From the IMG/VR virus record IMGVR_UViG_3300009182_000151, positions 1-37,840 of that record: 37,840 nt of DNA; one strand, written 5' to 3'. Position numbers and translations under genes: made by a program. Below, in pieces: positions 23,202 through 30,901 of this stretch; within the stretch, counting starts at the first letter, position 1, and every line of letters starts with the position of its first letter. Below the pieces are notes generated by a model. That model did not search any database. It worked only from the letters and a program-made list of their open reading frames with translations, and had not been told where the DNA came from. The DNA comes from a virus.

Positions 23202-23486
23202 ATGAAAAACTTATCCGTTGTTGTTTATACGATGAAAAATTGTCCGTTTTGCCAAGATTTTAAAGATATGTTGGTAAACGAAGGTATTGAGTTTTTTGAT
23301 AGGGATATTGATGAGTATGAGGAAGAGTATAATCTTTTCTCGGAAATCACAGATAATGATATGGTTCCGGCACTTTTAATAATTGAAGGTACTGAAGAGG
23401 AACACGAATCATTCCTTTATGCCCCCGAAAGAAACTATAATGAACTTACGGAAGCGGTGGATATTATTAAGGGACACCTTATGTAA
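23202..23486 (+). CDS. Glutaredoxin-like protein
   Basis: The active site C14-P-F-C17 lies after the first strand (VVVYTMKN). The cis-proline P56 is in NDMVPALLI. The protein is acidic, unlike many host glutaredoxins. T4 encodes a comparable small redox protein (NrdC) for ribonucleotide reductase. Its stop overlaps the end of the convergent gene by 8 bases. Confidence 0.88.
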   Translation: MKNLSVVVYTMKNCPFCQDFKDMLVNEGIEFFDRDIDEYEEEYNLFSEITDNDMVPALLIIEGTEEEHESFLYAPERNYNELTEAVDIIKGHLM

Positions 23487-24222
23487 ATAAGAAATCTTTA
23501 ACTTTTTTATTCAAAAAATCATATTCAGAAAGTGGGTTGGTAACTTCAATAGTCCAATCCACTTTTTTTAGTTCTGACTCAATCCAAGTCATATCAAAAT
23601 CAAACATATCTAAAATTGCGGAGCGTAATCTATTATCTTCATTCTTATAGAATCCATCATATACAAAAAACTTATCTTCATCTTTACTGATACACATCGT
23701 TAATTCAACCACAGGATAGTTGGTTGGGATGTTATACATAATATACTTCCCGTAGTAATAAAATAATCTTCCTTGTGATAGAGAATACCCGTGGGGGAAC
23801 TCGGAGGTTGCTATAAGGTTCGTATTGTCTTTAATCGTATTTAAATAGTAATCATCACCATAAGAGGTGGTGTTGTCCGAAATAAAGCTCTCAATTTGAT
23901 TACCATTATAAGAACAGTTAATTGTATTATAATAGTTGTGAATGATTTGTTCTGGTTCGGTCATCTCAATATTATATTCAATTAAATCTATTGTGTGAGT
24001 AAGTTTTCTCCCGTCAGGTAAATTAATTTTTGTTTTAAATTCATCAAGGATTTCTCCCATATTTAATACATCACCATAAGATGTTTTTCCTTTAATAACA
24101 AAGAAATTAATACAATCTGCAACCTGAATAATCGTATGTTTTTTATTTGGTATTTTTGATAAAATGAAATCGGCAAATAAATTTACAATTGCCGTTCTGC
24201 TATTAGGTGATTTTAATATCAT
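23479..24222 (-). CDS. Hypothetical protein (247 aa)
   Basis: The protein begins MILKSPNSRTAIVNLFADFILSKIPNKKHTIIQVAD and contains FFVIKGKTSYGDVLNM, then many Tyr/Asn/Asp-rich strands. The opening has the look of a recurring phage protein but I cannot name a family. No membrane segment is visible. It is the last gene of the minus-strand block that starts at 27502 and has no clear terminator. Confidence 0.72.
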   Translation of the reverse strand: MILKSPNSRTAIVNLFADFILSKIPNKKHTIIQVADCINFFVIKGKTSYGDVLNMGEILDEFKTKINLPDGRKLTHTIDLIEYNIEMTEPEQIIHNYYNTINCSYNGNQIESFISDNTTSYGDDYYLNTIKDNTNLIATSEFPHGYSLSQGRLFYYYGKYIMYNIPTNYPVVELTMCISKDEDKFFVYDGFYKNEDNRLRSAILDMFDFDMTWIESELKKVDWTIEVTNPLSEYDFLNKKVKDFLFT

Positions 24223-24274
24223 AATAATAATTTTTTAGAAACTTACTAAAAATTAAAATATAATTAAATAGTTT

Positions 24275-25249
24275 TTAGGAGATATAGTCACCAAACATTT
24301 CATTAATATTATTTTCAACTTTTCTATAATCTGAGTAGTCAGGAAATCTAACTCTTAAACAATCACCAGCATCTTTAAGCAAGTCAATATAGCTTCCGTG
24401 ATATTCAAGAGTTGAATTACTATATTTTTTATTATTATCAAGATAATCAATAATAAATCTATCAAAATCTCTTATTGGTATTCTAATCATATCAACAAAT
24501 CTATCTTTTTTACTACCATCTTTATCCCAACTATAACCTCTTTTAACTGAAACCCATTTTCTATCACCTGTATAGAAAAACTCGTCAAGTTTATCCCAAA
24601 CTTCTTCATAATAATCATCTGATAAGGCACTTTGTTCGGCACTAAAATATAAACTATTCAATTCGGATTCTATGTTAGAAAGTTCATCATTAAGTATTAG
24701 TTTTACAATATCACTATCTCTGAATATCTCATCTATATTTTCGCTGGTTACTTCAAAGGACTCACCATCATATTCAATTTCTTTTCCTGAAAGTTCTCTA
24801 ATAAAAATTTCTTTGAGTTTACGAAGATTTTCTATATTTAATTCGTGAATAACATTATCATATATATCAATATCATAACTATGCCAATCAAAATCTAAAT
24901 CACCCGATAATATGTTGTCTATTGTTTCTATACTAACATCTCTACTATCACAAAATAGGACTGAAAAATATCCTGGGTCACTAACGATATATGGTTTCCC
25001 ATCAACAAACTCTACATCATTTAATAAGTCATTACACCAATGATGGAATACATCAATGTTTGTATTGTGAAAATAAATTAATAATTCATTTTGATATTCA
25101 TCTGCGAGAGAACCTTTTGGGTCTATATCAATTAGTTTATTTCTTCTTTCCAAAAATTTAAAAAAAGTTTGATAATCACCACCGAAGTATTCTAAAACAC
25201 TATAATCGCCATCATTAAACCTTTCAACTATATCATCAATATTTCTCAT
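24275..25249 (-). CDS. Acidic hypothetical protein (324 aa)
   Basis: The protein is very rich in Asp, Tyr and Ile, giving a strongly acidic character, with no membrane helices. It begins MRNIDDIVERFNDGDYSVLEYFGGDY. No known domain is recognised. The composition resembles the Asp-rich C-terminal half of the 27566-29338 protein. It follows the four ITENQ paralogues in what looks like one minus-strand operon. Confidence 0.7.
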   Translation of the reverse strand: MRNIDDIVERFNDGDYSVLEYFGGDYQTFFKFLERRNKLIDIDPKGSLADEYQNELLIYFHNTNIDVFHHWCNDLLNDVEFVDGKPYIVSDPGYFSVLFCDSRDVSIETIDNILSGDLDFDWHSYDIDIYDNVIHELNIENLRKLKEIFIRELSGKEIEYDGESFEVTSENIDEIFRDSDIVKLILNDELSNIESELNSLYFSAEQSALSDDYYEEVWDKLDEFFYTGDRKWVSVKRGYSWDKDGSKKDRFVDMIRIPIRDFDRFIIDYLDNNKKYSNSTLEYHGSYIDLLKDAGDCLRVRFPDYSDYRKVENNINEMFGDYIS

Positions 25250-25260
25250 AATTTTTTATA

Positions 25261-25590
25261 TTAAATGTTTTTCCACCTAAAAAAGTCATATGTTTCTCTA
25301 AAATCAGGTGTGATTCCCTCCAACTCTAAATGTTGTTCCACCCAGTCTTTTATAAGTTGTTTAGTTTCATCATAATCTAACGAAAACATATTTGATATAT
25401 TACGCCAAATTGAGAATGGAACTCTCATCTCACCTGATTTTTCCAATTCTAACATCACCTCATCATCTTTTTTCCAAAATTTAGAGTGCTTATATTTTGC
25501 CGATTCAACTTCATACATATCCCCAAATAAGTAATCCAAATACTTAAACTCTAATTTCCTCATTTGATTCTCTGTTATTAAAATCTTCAT
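25261..25590 (-). CDS. ITENQ family paralogue 1 (109 aa)
   Basis: This is one of four tandem homologues. It begins MKILITENQMRKLEFKYLDYLF, with an I-T-E7 site like that at the start of T4 Alt, followed by DMYEVES, FWKKDDEVMLELEKSG and a helical SIWRNISNMFSLDYDETKQLIKDWVEQHLELEGI box. The tail (TPDFRETYDFFRWKNI) is unique. The function is unknown. The strong conservation suggests selection for several variants. Confidence 0.8.
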   Translation of the reverse strand: MKILITENQMRKLEFKYLDYLFGDMYEVESAKYKHSKFWKKDDEVMLELEKSGEMRVPFSIWRNISNMFSLDYDETKQLIKDWVEQHLELEGITPDFRETYDFFRWKNI

Positions 25591-25658
25591 AATTTTTATA
25601 TTAAACGTTGTTCCACCTATAAACGTAAAGTTAAATTGGTATTAAGGGTATAATTCCC
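25585..25658. repeat. 74-base direct repeat, copy A
   Basis: These 74 bases are identical to 25928-26001. The unit runs from the last codons of one ITENQ gene through the spacer to the first codons of the next one. The spacer contains aacgttgttccacc, which is close to the coding sequence for V-E-Q-R/H-L at the C-terminus of these genes, so it seems to keep a remnant of an older gene end. Confidence 0.9.
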
Positions 25659-25933
25659 TCCAATTCTAAATGTTGTTCCACCCATTCCTTTATAAGTTGT
25701 TGTACTTCATAAGAATCCAATGAAAACATATTTTTAATATCTTTCCAAATTCTATTTGAAACATACAACCTACCTGATTTTTCCAATTCTAACAATATCT
25801 CCTTATTATCTTTTATAAAATATCTTACATCAGGATATTTTTTTGATTCCACTTCATACATATCCTCAAATAAGTAATCCAAATACTTAAACTCCAATCT
25901 TCTCATTTGATTTTCTGTTATTAAAAACTTCAT
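25631..25933 (-). CDS. ITENQ family paralogue 2 (100 aa)
   Basis: The protein has the same fold as its neighbours, beginning MKFLITENQMRRLEFKYLDYLF, but the middle is more divergent (VRYFIKDNKEILLELEKSGRLYV). It ends WVEQHLELEGIIPLIPI, an ending shared with paralogue 3 through the 74-base repeat. The gene is complete, with an intact start and stop. Confidence 0.8.
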   Translation of the reverse strand: MKFLITENQMRRLEFKYLDYLFEDMYEVESKKYPDVRYFIKDNKEILLELEKSGRLYVSNRIWKDIKNMFSLDSYEVQQLIKEWVEQHLELEGIIPLIPI

Positions 25934-26001
25934 AATTTTTATATTAAACGTTGTTCCACCTATAAACGTAAAGTTAAATTGGTATTAAGGGTATAATTCC
26001 C
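25928..26001. repeat. 74-base direct repeat, copy B
   Basis: This is an exact copy of 25585-25658, 343 bases away. It shows a recent duplication or gene conversion in the ITENQ array, because the coding parts between the two copies have diverged much more. Confidence 0.9.
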
Positions 26002-26339
26002 ACCAACCCTAAACGTTGTTCCATCAAAGTCATGCCAGTCTTGATTAAGCTGTTGGGTGTGACCCCCACCAACCCTAAACGTTGTTCCATCCAGTCTTTT
26101 ATAAGTTGTTGAGTTTCATAATAATTTAATGAAAACATATTGGAAATATCACTCCAAATTGAACGTAAAACCCACAAATCACCTGATTTTTCCAATTCTA
26201 ACATCACCTCATCATCTTTTTTCCAAAATTTAGAGTGCTTATATTTTGCCGATTCAACTTCATATATGTCATCAAATAAGTAATTCAAATACTTAAACTC
26301 CAATCTTCTCATTTGATTTTCTGTTATAATGTATTTCAT
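25974..26339 (-). CDS. ITENQ family paralogue 3 with duplicated tail (121 aa)
   Basis: It begins MKYIITENQMRRLEFKYLNYLF and is very similar to paralogue 1 in its middle (YKHSKFWKKDDEVMLELEKSG). The C-terminus repeats itself: WMEQRLGLVGVTP is followed by a junction segment (NSLIKTGMT) and then LMEQRLGLVGIIPLIPI. The DNA shows a 25-base exact repeat at 26001-26025 and 26067-26091. The extra tail is therefore the scar of a recombination between two gene ends. Confidence 0.8.
   Translation of the reverse strand: MKYIITENQMRRLEFKYLNYLFDDIYEVESAKYKHSKFWKKDDEVMLELEKSGDLWVLRSIWSDISNMFSLNYYETQQLIKDWMEQRLGLVGVTPNSLIKTGMTLMEQRLGLVGIIPLIPI
26001..26025. repeat. 25-base repeat in paralogue 3 tail, copy 1
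   Basis: The 25 bases starting CACCAACCCTAAACG recur exactly at 26067-26091. Both copies encode the EQRLGLVG segment on the minus strand, giving the doubled tail. Confidence 0.85.
26067..26091. repeat. 25-base repeat in paralogue 3 tail, copy 2
   Basis: This is an exact match to 26001-26025, 66 bases away. It marks the original end of the conserved WMEQRLGLVG segment, before the added tail. Confidence 0.85.
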
Positions 26340-26343
26340 AATT

Positions 26344-26673
26344 TTAAATGTTGTTCCACCACCAGGATAATTTGGGTTCGGCAGGCGGTGGTGTGATTCC
26401 CCCCAATTCTAAATGTTGTTCCACCCATTCCTTTATAAGTTGTTGAGTTTCGCGATTTTCCAAAGAAAACATATTGGAAATATCATTCCAAATTGAATGT
26501 AAAACCCATAATCTGTCTAATTTTACCAATTCTAATACAACCTTATCACCTTTCTTCCAAAATCTAGAATTAGGATAATGTTTTGACTTAACTTCATACA
26601 TATCCCCAAATAAGTAATCCAAATACTTAAACTCCAATCTTCTCATTTGATTTTCTGTTATTAAAAACTTCAT
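26344..26673 (-). CDS. ITENQ family paralogue 4 (109 aa), first in the array
   Basis: It begins MKFLITENQMRRLEFKYLDYLF and is the promoter-proximal member. The middle has YPNSRFWKKGDKVVLELVKLDRLWV and the end has WVEQHLELGGITPPPAEPKLSWWWNN. Upstream on the minus strand is TATATTTATATG, a partial match to the candidate late motif. Only 4 bases separate it from paralogue 3. Confidence 0.8.
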   Translation of the reverse strand: MKFLITENQMRRLEFKYLDYLFGDMYEVKSKHYPNSRFWKKGDKVVLELVKLDRLWVLHSIWNDISNMFSLENRETQQLIKEWVEQHLELGGITPPPAEPKLSWWWNNI

Positions 26674-26691
26674 AACATATAAATATAAAAA

Positions 26692-26714
26692 AAGGAGCGT
26701 TTTTCGCGCTCCTT
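26692..26714 (-). terminator. Terminator on the minus strand
   Basis: Read on the minus strand, AAGGAGCG / CGCTCCTT (8 bp) forms a stem with a 7-base loop and is followed by TTTTTTTATA. It lies 21 bases after the stop of the small Cys/Pro-rich gene and separates it from the ITENQ array. Confidence 0.85.
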
Positions 26715-26735
26715 CACCACATAAGTTTTTAAGTA

Positions 26736-26894
26736 TTATTTTTGTGTTTTGTTAACGTTATAATACTTCTCAATTGTTTTTTTAATTGAAGATTTTACGT
26801 CCTCACTAATCACCCTATCCTGTTTAGGTGCAGGATTTGGTTGAGGGGGTGGAGGAGGTGGTGGATTTTGATTGCCTTTGCAGCCACAAGCCAT
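26736..26894 (-). CDS. Small Cys/Pro-rich protein (52 aa)
   Basis: The ORF begins MACGCKGNQNPPPPPPPQPNP, with two Cys in a C-G-C pair and a poly-Pro stretch. It continues with a helical segment (RVISEDVKSSIKKTIEKYYNVNK). Small proteins with this Cys-rich, Pro-rich start and helical end occur in phages, but no function is known to me. It lies between the homing endonuclease and a good terminator, so it is a short separate unit. Confidence 0.7.
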   Translation of the reverse strand: MACGCKGNQNPPPPPPPQPNPAPKQDRVISEDVKSSIKKTIEKYYNVNKTQK

Positions 26895-26911
26895 AGTTTT
26901 AAATTTTAATT

Positions 26912-27502
26912 TTAGTTTATTATTTTGAATTTATGTTTGTAACAAGTTTTACGAATACATTTACTTTTTCCACCACAATTGACTTCTTTACCTCTTAAAC
27001 TACTTGATAATTTCATTCTAATATTCCTTAAACTTGCTTTAGTAAATCCATTATCATATAAATAGTTTGCAGCCTCAAATAAAGTTTCAAATATATATTC
27101 TCTTTCAGTTTCTATATTTATTAATGCAAATTTTTCAAAATTATTATTTTTCTTTAAATTATATTTTGAAAGTTGAATCTTGGTTTTGTCTGTTAATACA
27201 TTTCTTCTACTATTACTAACAAGACATAAATTATATCCAAATTTCATATCGTTAGTTTTATTTTCTATAATATAATAATTTTCTTTTTCAACTAAATCTT
27301 TTTTATCGCACATTTCTATAATATCAAAAATAAAATTTTCTTTACCATCTCTATCATAAGAACTCTGAAGGAATTTATTATCGTGAATTTTTTTTTGTAA
27401 CATCCAAAAATGTTTTTCTTTTCTTTTTTTAATATTCACAGAACTTCCTATGTATATTTTATTATTTTTGGTGTTAGTTATTTTATATATTCCGCATCCC
27501 AT
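26912..27502 (-). CDS. GIY-YIG homing endonuclease
   Basis: The GIY-YIG core is clear: G4-I-Y6, Y17-I-G19, the catalytic R27 in KKRKEKH, and a Glu in VEKENYYI (E72/E74), close to the R27/E75 of I-TevI. The C-terminus (IETEREYIFETLFEAANYL, then TKASLRNIRMKLSSSLRGK) resembles the modular DNA-binding repeats of phage homing enzymes, and a Cys-rich tail follows. It is very AT-rich and free-standing, with no visible intron. It is a mobile gene that copies itself into sites lacking it. Confidence 0.88.
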   Translation of the reverse strand: MGCGIYKITNTKNNKIYIGSSVNIKKRKEKHFWMLQKKIHDNKFLQSSYDRDGKENFIFDIIEMCDKKDLVEKENYYIIENKTNDMKFGYNLCLVSNSRRNVLTDKTKIQLSKYNLKKNNNFEKFALINIETEREYIFETLFEAANYLYDNGFTKASLRNIRMKLSSSLRGKEVNCGGKSKCIRKTCYKHKFKIIN

Positions 27503-27516
27503 AATAATAAATATAG

Positions 27517-27524
27517 TACATTTG
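27517..27524 (+). promoter_or_regulatory. Possible -7 box TACATTTG
   Basis: TACATTTG fits TAnnTTTG and lies 41 bases before the ATG at 27566, in the divergent spacer with the homing endonuclease. No -33 TTTG is found at the right distance. Confidence 0.4.
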
Positions 27525-27565
27525 CAATTATATCAGGATAAAACTATTTATTAAATAAAAAGAAT

Positions 27566-29338
27566 ATGAAATTTTCTAAAATTTTAATTGAAGGTAGAGT
27601 TGATGACTTTAAAACCAAATATACACAGAAGTATGGGGCACAGAATGTAGAGAGAATTGTTAATATGGTAACACCCAAGTATTTGGAGTGGGTTGGTAGA
27701 AACTTTGATGCAGTTAATTTTGATGAGAATTACGGAAAATTGGTTGCGGCATTAAATAATTTTGATAAAATCTCACATAACTTACCACAAACAGATATTA
27801 ACCAGTATAAGAGTTTAGAACAACTTACAAGTGCAATAGAACAATATAATAACACAACAAGAAGAGAAGTTGAGAAACACGAAGGTGGTAATGTTGTTTT
27901 TAATGATAATAGATTTTATGTGGTTAACCCATTAACTCACGAAGCGTCCTGTTATTATGGTAGAGGAACAAAGTGGTGTACGTCAGCAACAGGAGACGAA
28001 CATTTTAGAAGATATAATACAGAAGGTAAGTTATTTTATATTATAGATAAGACAAAACAGAGTTCAGACCCATTTTATAAAATCGCCATCCTCAGAAATT
28101 TTGATGGGTCGGAGAGTTTTTGGGATGCAAAAGATGATTCCATACCACAAATATGGGGAATAATAGGGAAAGACGAATTTGATAAAGTTAGTGAAAGTAT
28201 CAATCAATATTTGGAACAAGAGTTTGCTGAACAATTAAAAATATTCAGAGATAAGGAATTGGCAAAAAAAGAAAGAGAAAGGTTAGCAAGAATAGAATCC
28301 CAAAGAATATTAGACAGAAAAACCGCAGAGGCGAATGAAAGAAGATTAGATGGTGAGTGGGAACTGGGTCCTGATTGTCCTGATTTGGGATTAAAGGCAC
28401 ACGCTTTATTAGATTGGTTGGTTGATACAAGTGATGTTAGTGCTTTGACTAATGAAGATAGAATTGAAATACAAAGATTGAAAGATGAAATTGAAAGATT
28501 AAATGCCGAGTATGATGCCGGAGAAGACGCAGATACAGATTTATTAGATGAAATAAGTGATTTGGAAGATGAATTAACAGAATTGGAAGAAAAGATAGAT
28601 GTATATAACATTATTCCTGTTGGTGGACACTATGATTTACAAAGTTTTGAAGTTATAAATAGTGCAGATTTAGATGGTAGAGAATATGCGGTTGGAGATG
28701 AAGATGAAATAAAAAGTAGTTGTTATGATTATGTTGAGAGTCTTATAGATGATATTGGTTACGAAGGATTCTCTAAAGGATTTGCAGAGGATTATATTAG
28801 TCAAGAACAAGTTAAGGACTTTGCATATGACTTTTATTATGATGATGTTAGAAACAGTCCTGAAAGTTATTTTGATGAAAACCAAAGAGAATTATCAAGA
28901 GAACAAGAAGATAGAATTTTACAATACAATACAAGAAAAGAGAGAATTGGAATTATGATAAGTTCTCTTGAAGGTAGAATGTCTGATATGGAAGATGAGG
29001 ATGAAATTAGCGAGTTAGAAGACAAGGTTAGTGAATTAAATGATGAATTAGATGAGATAGATACTGAAATTGAAGATATTGAAAATGACCCAGAGGGTGA
29101 ATATCCTGATGATTTAATAGAAGATAAAGCGGAAGAATTGGCAAAAGATGCGGCATACGACCCGATGGATTGGTTAAGAGAAATGGGTTTAGATATAGAT
29201 AATTTTATTGATAAACGTGAGTTTATTGAAGGAGTTATTGACGCTGATGGTTACGGACACACATTAAGTAGTTATGATGGAAATGCTGATGAAGTTACAG
29301 TTGAAGGAACAACATATTGGATTATCAGGTTAAATTAA
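27566..29338 (+). CDS. WCTS-domain protein with capsid-targeting-like N-terminus and acidic coiled coils
   Basis: It begins MKFSKILIEGRVDDF, with an L-I-E9/G site of the (I/L)xE type. A helical region is followed by the shared domain: CYYGRGTKW137-C-T-S140, FRRYNTEGKLFYIID, YKIAILRNFDGSESFWDAKDD. The rest (residues 225-590) consists of two long Glu/Asp-rich coiled-coil stretches (about 285-350 and 440-520) separated by a Tyr/Asp-rich globular part. The domain is the same as in the 18388-19743 protein, but here LRRs are replaced by coiled coils. Function is unknown. The layout suggests a conserved N-terminal packaging and core domain with different effector ends. Confidence 0.82.
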   Translation: MKFSKILIEGRVDDFKTKYTQKYGAQNVERIVNMVTPKYLEWVGRNFDAVNFDENYGKLVAALNNFDKISHNLPQTDINQYKSLEQLTSAIEQYNNTTRREVEKHEGGNVVFNDNRFYVVNPLTHEASCYYGRGTKWCTSATGDEHFRRYNTEGKLFYIIDKTKQSSDPFYKIAILRNFDGSESFWDAKDDSIPQIWGIIGKDEFDKVSESINQYLEQEFAEQLKIFRDKELAKKERERLARIESQRILDRKTAEANERRLDGEWELGPDCPDLGLKAHALLDWLVDTSDVSALTNEDRIEIQRLKDEIERLNAEYDAGEDADTDLLDEISDLEDELTELEEKIDVYNIIPVGGHYDLQSFEVINSADLDGREYAVGDEDEIKSSCYDYVESLIDDIGYEGFSKGFAEDYISQEQVKDFAYDFYYDDVRNSPESYFDENQRELSREQEDRILQYNTRKERIGIMISSLEGRMSDMEDEDEISELEDKVSELNDELDEIDTEIEDIENDPEGEYPDDLIEDKAEELAKDAAYDPMDWLREMGLDIDNFIDKREFIEGVIDADGYGHTLSSYDGNADEVTVEGTTYWIIRLN

Positions 29339-29374
29339 TATTCACCATCATAGAAATATGTATTATATTTTGTT

Positions 29375-30124
29375 ATGGCAAGGAAAAAGAAAATATCATT
29401 TAAGCTCAATCCAGAATGGATGTTCAAAGAACCAATAGATTTTGAATATAACAAATATACTCTGTTAGATTACCTTAAAAAATGCGGAACAAACTTTGAT
29501 AGTTTCAGGATTTATCCTGATTTTGTTGAATTATCACTTCATATTGCAAATACGCAGTCCCTTATTAGAGAGAATATACTTTTATTAACAGACAAGAAGT
29601 TTGAGGCTTGTGATGATGAAATCCTCCTCAAAGAGTTGTACCCCAAAAAACCAAGAGACATAAGTGATGAAGAGAAACCAGAGTTAGAAAAAACTTTAAG
29701 GTATTCAAACACAAAATTATTTGATGCATTTAATATTGCTAAATCAATATGGACTGTCGCCTATGATAATGTTATACTCTCATTAAAAAAGAATAAAGAT
29801 AATGCGGTTGTTGGTTCAGGGTTTGTTGTTTTATTTAATAAGTTTGAGAATAAGATTATTGTTTGGGAATACCAAATGAAAAAACCAAAGAAGGGAGAAT
29901 TAAATTATAAGCCACAACTTAAAAAGATATACGAGGGAGATGAAAATGAAGAAACCCTCACCTCAATTATTGAAACAAAATCAACTTGGAAAGAAGTTGA
30001 ATTCCTTAAAAGATTACCGGTGTTTGAAGTTAAATTAACACAGGAACTTCCGTTGGAGGAGACAATCATCCCCATTCTTAAAAGAAAACTCCTTACATAC
30101 GTTTTTAGTACCGCAAAAGTTTGA
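29375..30124 (+). CDS. Hypothetical phage protein (249 aa)
   Basis: A basic start (MARKKKISFKLNPEWMF) is followed by alpha/beta sequence (DSFRIYPDFVELSLHI and SGFVVLFNKFENKIIVWEYQMKKPKKGE). The C-terminus has KLTQELPLEETIIPILKRKL. It looks like a conserved protein of large phages but I cannot assign a function. The ATG follows TATATTTTG, a near miss of the host -7 box. Confidence 0.72.
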   Translation: MARKKKISFKLNPEWMFKEPIDFEYNKYTLLDYLKKCGTNFDSFRIYPDFVELSLHIANTQSLIRENILLLTDKKFEACDDEILLKELYPKKPRDISDEEKPELEKTLRYSNTKLFDAFNIAKSIWTVAYDNVILSLKKNKDNAVVGSGFVVLFNKFENKIIVWEYQMKKPKKGELNYKPQLKKIYEGDENEETLTSIIETKSTWKEVEFLKRLPVFEVKLTQELPLEETIIPILKRKLLTYVFSTAKV

Positions 30125-30154
30125 CTATAATTTTTATTTTTCCTAAATTTTGGT

Positions 30155-30367
30155 ATGGGATTTAATAAAGTAATTGTAGATGAAAAAATACTAATGAAGT
30201 ATTTTGAAAAGAATAAACCTTTGAAGATGTTATTCAAAGCGGAGGCATTTATCTTTATGGATAAGATAAGCTCGGAGGCGTATGATTTATATACAAAAGG
30301 AATGTCTGATGAAGAAATAAAATTAACAATTAAAAACATACAAAATGAAGTGTCTAAAAGCAATTAA
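30155..30367 (+). CDS. Small hypothetical protein (70 aa)
   Basis: This helical protein begins MGFNKVIVDEKILMKYFEKNKPLKMLFKAEAF. A SDEEIKLTIKNI segment is at the C-terminus. It overlaps the next ORF by 23 bases. No function is recognised. Confidence 0.62.
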   Translation: MGFNKVIVDEKILMKYFEKNKPLKMLFKAEAFIFMDKISSEAYDLYTKGMSDEEIKLTIKNIQNEVSKSN

Positions 30368-30575
30368 GCCAACAAAGAATGTTGAGGTGGGTAAAGTCAT
30401 TAGAATTGACGATAAAGAAGCCGATTTGAAAGTAAAGGACGGGTATTGGAAATATGTATCCAAAACTGAATGGAAAAAATCAAAAGGTATTGAAAAATCT
30501 ACAGAAGAAGTATCTGAACCACAAGAAACAAAAGTAGAGAATAAGAAATCTAAAAAGAATGCAAAAAATAATTAA
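30345..30575 (+). CDS. Small hypothetical protein with SH3-like start (76 aa)
   Basis: The first 45 residues (MKCLKAIKPTKNVEVGKVIRI, DDKEADLKVKDGYWKYVSKTEWK) look like a small beta barrel. The remaining 30 residues are Lys/Glu-rich and disordered. A similar small protein recurs in large phages, but no function is known to me. It overlaps both neighbours, in a run of tiny overlapping genes. Confidence 0.65.
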   Translation: MKCLKAIKPTKNVEVGKVIRIDDKEADLKVKDGYWKYVSKTEWKKSKGIEKSTEEVSEPQETKVENKKSKKNAKNN

Positions 30576-30687
30576 AAAATTAGACTGGATTTGGGATTAT
30601 TATTTTGTATATTTTTTATACAACGGAAACAAGTTGGATAGATATTACGAGTATATGAATAAAAAATGGAATAAAAATGGAAAATAA
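30559..30687 (+). CDS. Tiny aromatic protein (42 aa)
   Basis: The ORF begins MQKIIKKLDWIWDYYFVYFLYNG and is rich in Tyr, Trp and Phe. It overlaps the previous gene by 17 bases and the next by 11, filling a gap that otherwise has no coding sequence on this strand. No family is recognised. The aromatic patch could be membrane-associated. Confidence 0.5.
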   Translation: MQKIIKKLDWIWDYYFVYFLYNGNKLDRYYEYMNKKWNKNGK

Positions 30688-30901
30688 AGAAATGGTTAAT
30701 CACCCGAATCATTATGGGGGAGCCGACAACGCATATGAAGCGATTAAGATTATTGAAGCCCTTGAATTGGACTTCCACACAGGGAACGCACTCAAGTATC
30801 TTGTAAGGGCGGGAAAAAAAGACCCCGAAAAAGAACTTGAAGATTTAAAGAAAGCCGCTTGGTATCTCTACCGAAAAATAAAAAATATAGAAACTACGTA
30901 A
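30677..30901 (+). CDS. DUF3310 protein
   Basis: The family signature is almost complete: NHPNHYGG, YEAIKIIEAL, FHTGNALKYLVRAGKKDPEKELEDLKKAAWYLYRKI. DUF3310 proteins are common in phages and often annotated as nucleotide kinase-like without proof. The full-length domain is present (74 aa). The stop overlaps the start of the methyltransferase gene by one base (TAATG), so the two are translationally coupled. Confidence 0.9.
   Translation: MENKEMVNHPNHYGGADNAYEAIKIIEALELDFHTGNALKYLVRAGKKDPEKELEDLKKAAWYLYRKIKNIETT

Noticed and set aside
25585-26001. CRISPR-like array (long direct repeats at regular distance)
   Set aside because: There are only two long copies, they cover gene ends and starts, and the spacers are homologous coding sequences. 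This is gene duplication.
28204-28885. Minus-strand ORFs opposite the acidic coiled-coil region of the 27566 protein
   Set aside because: They are Ser/Leu/Phe-rich shadows caused by Glu/Asp/Asn codons on the plus strand, inside a clear long gene.
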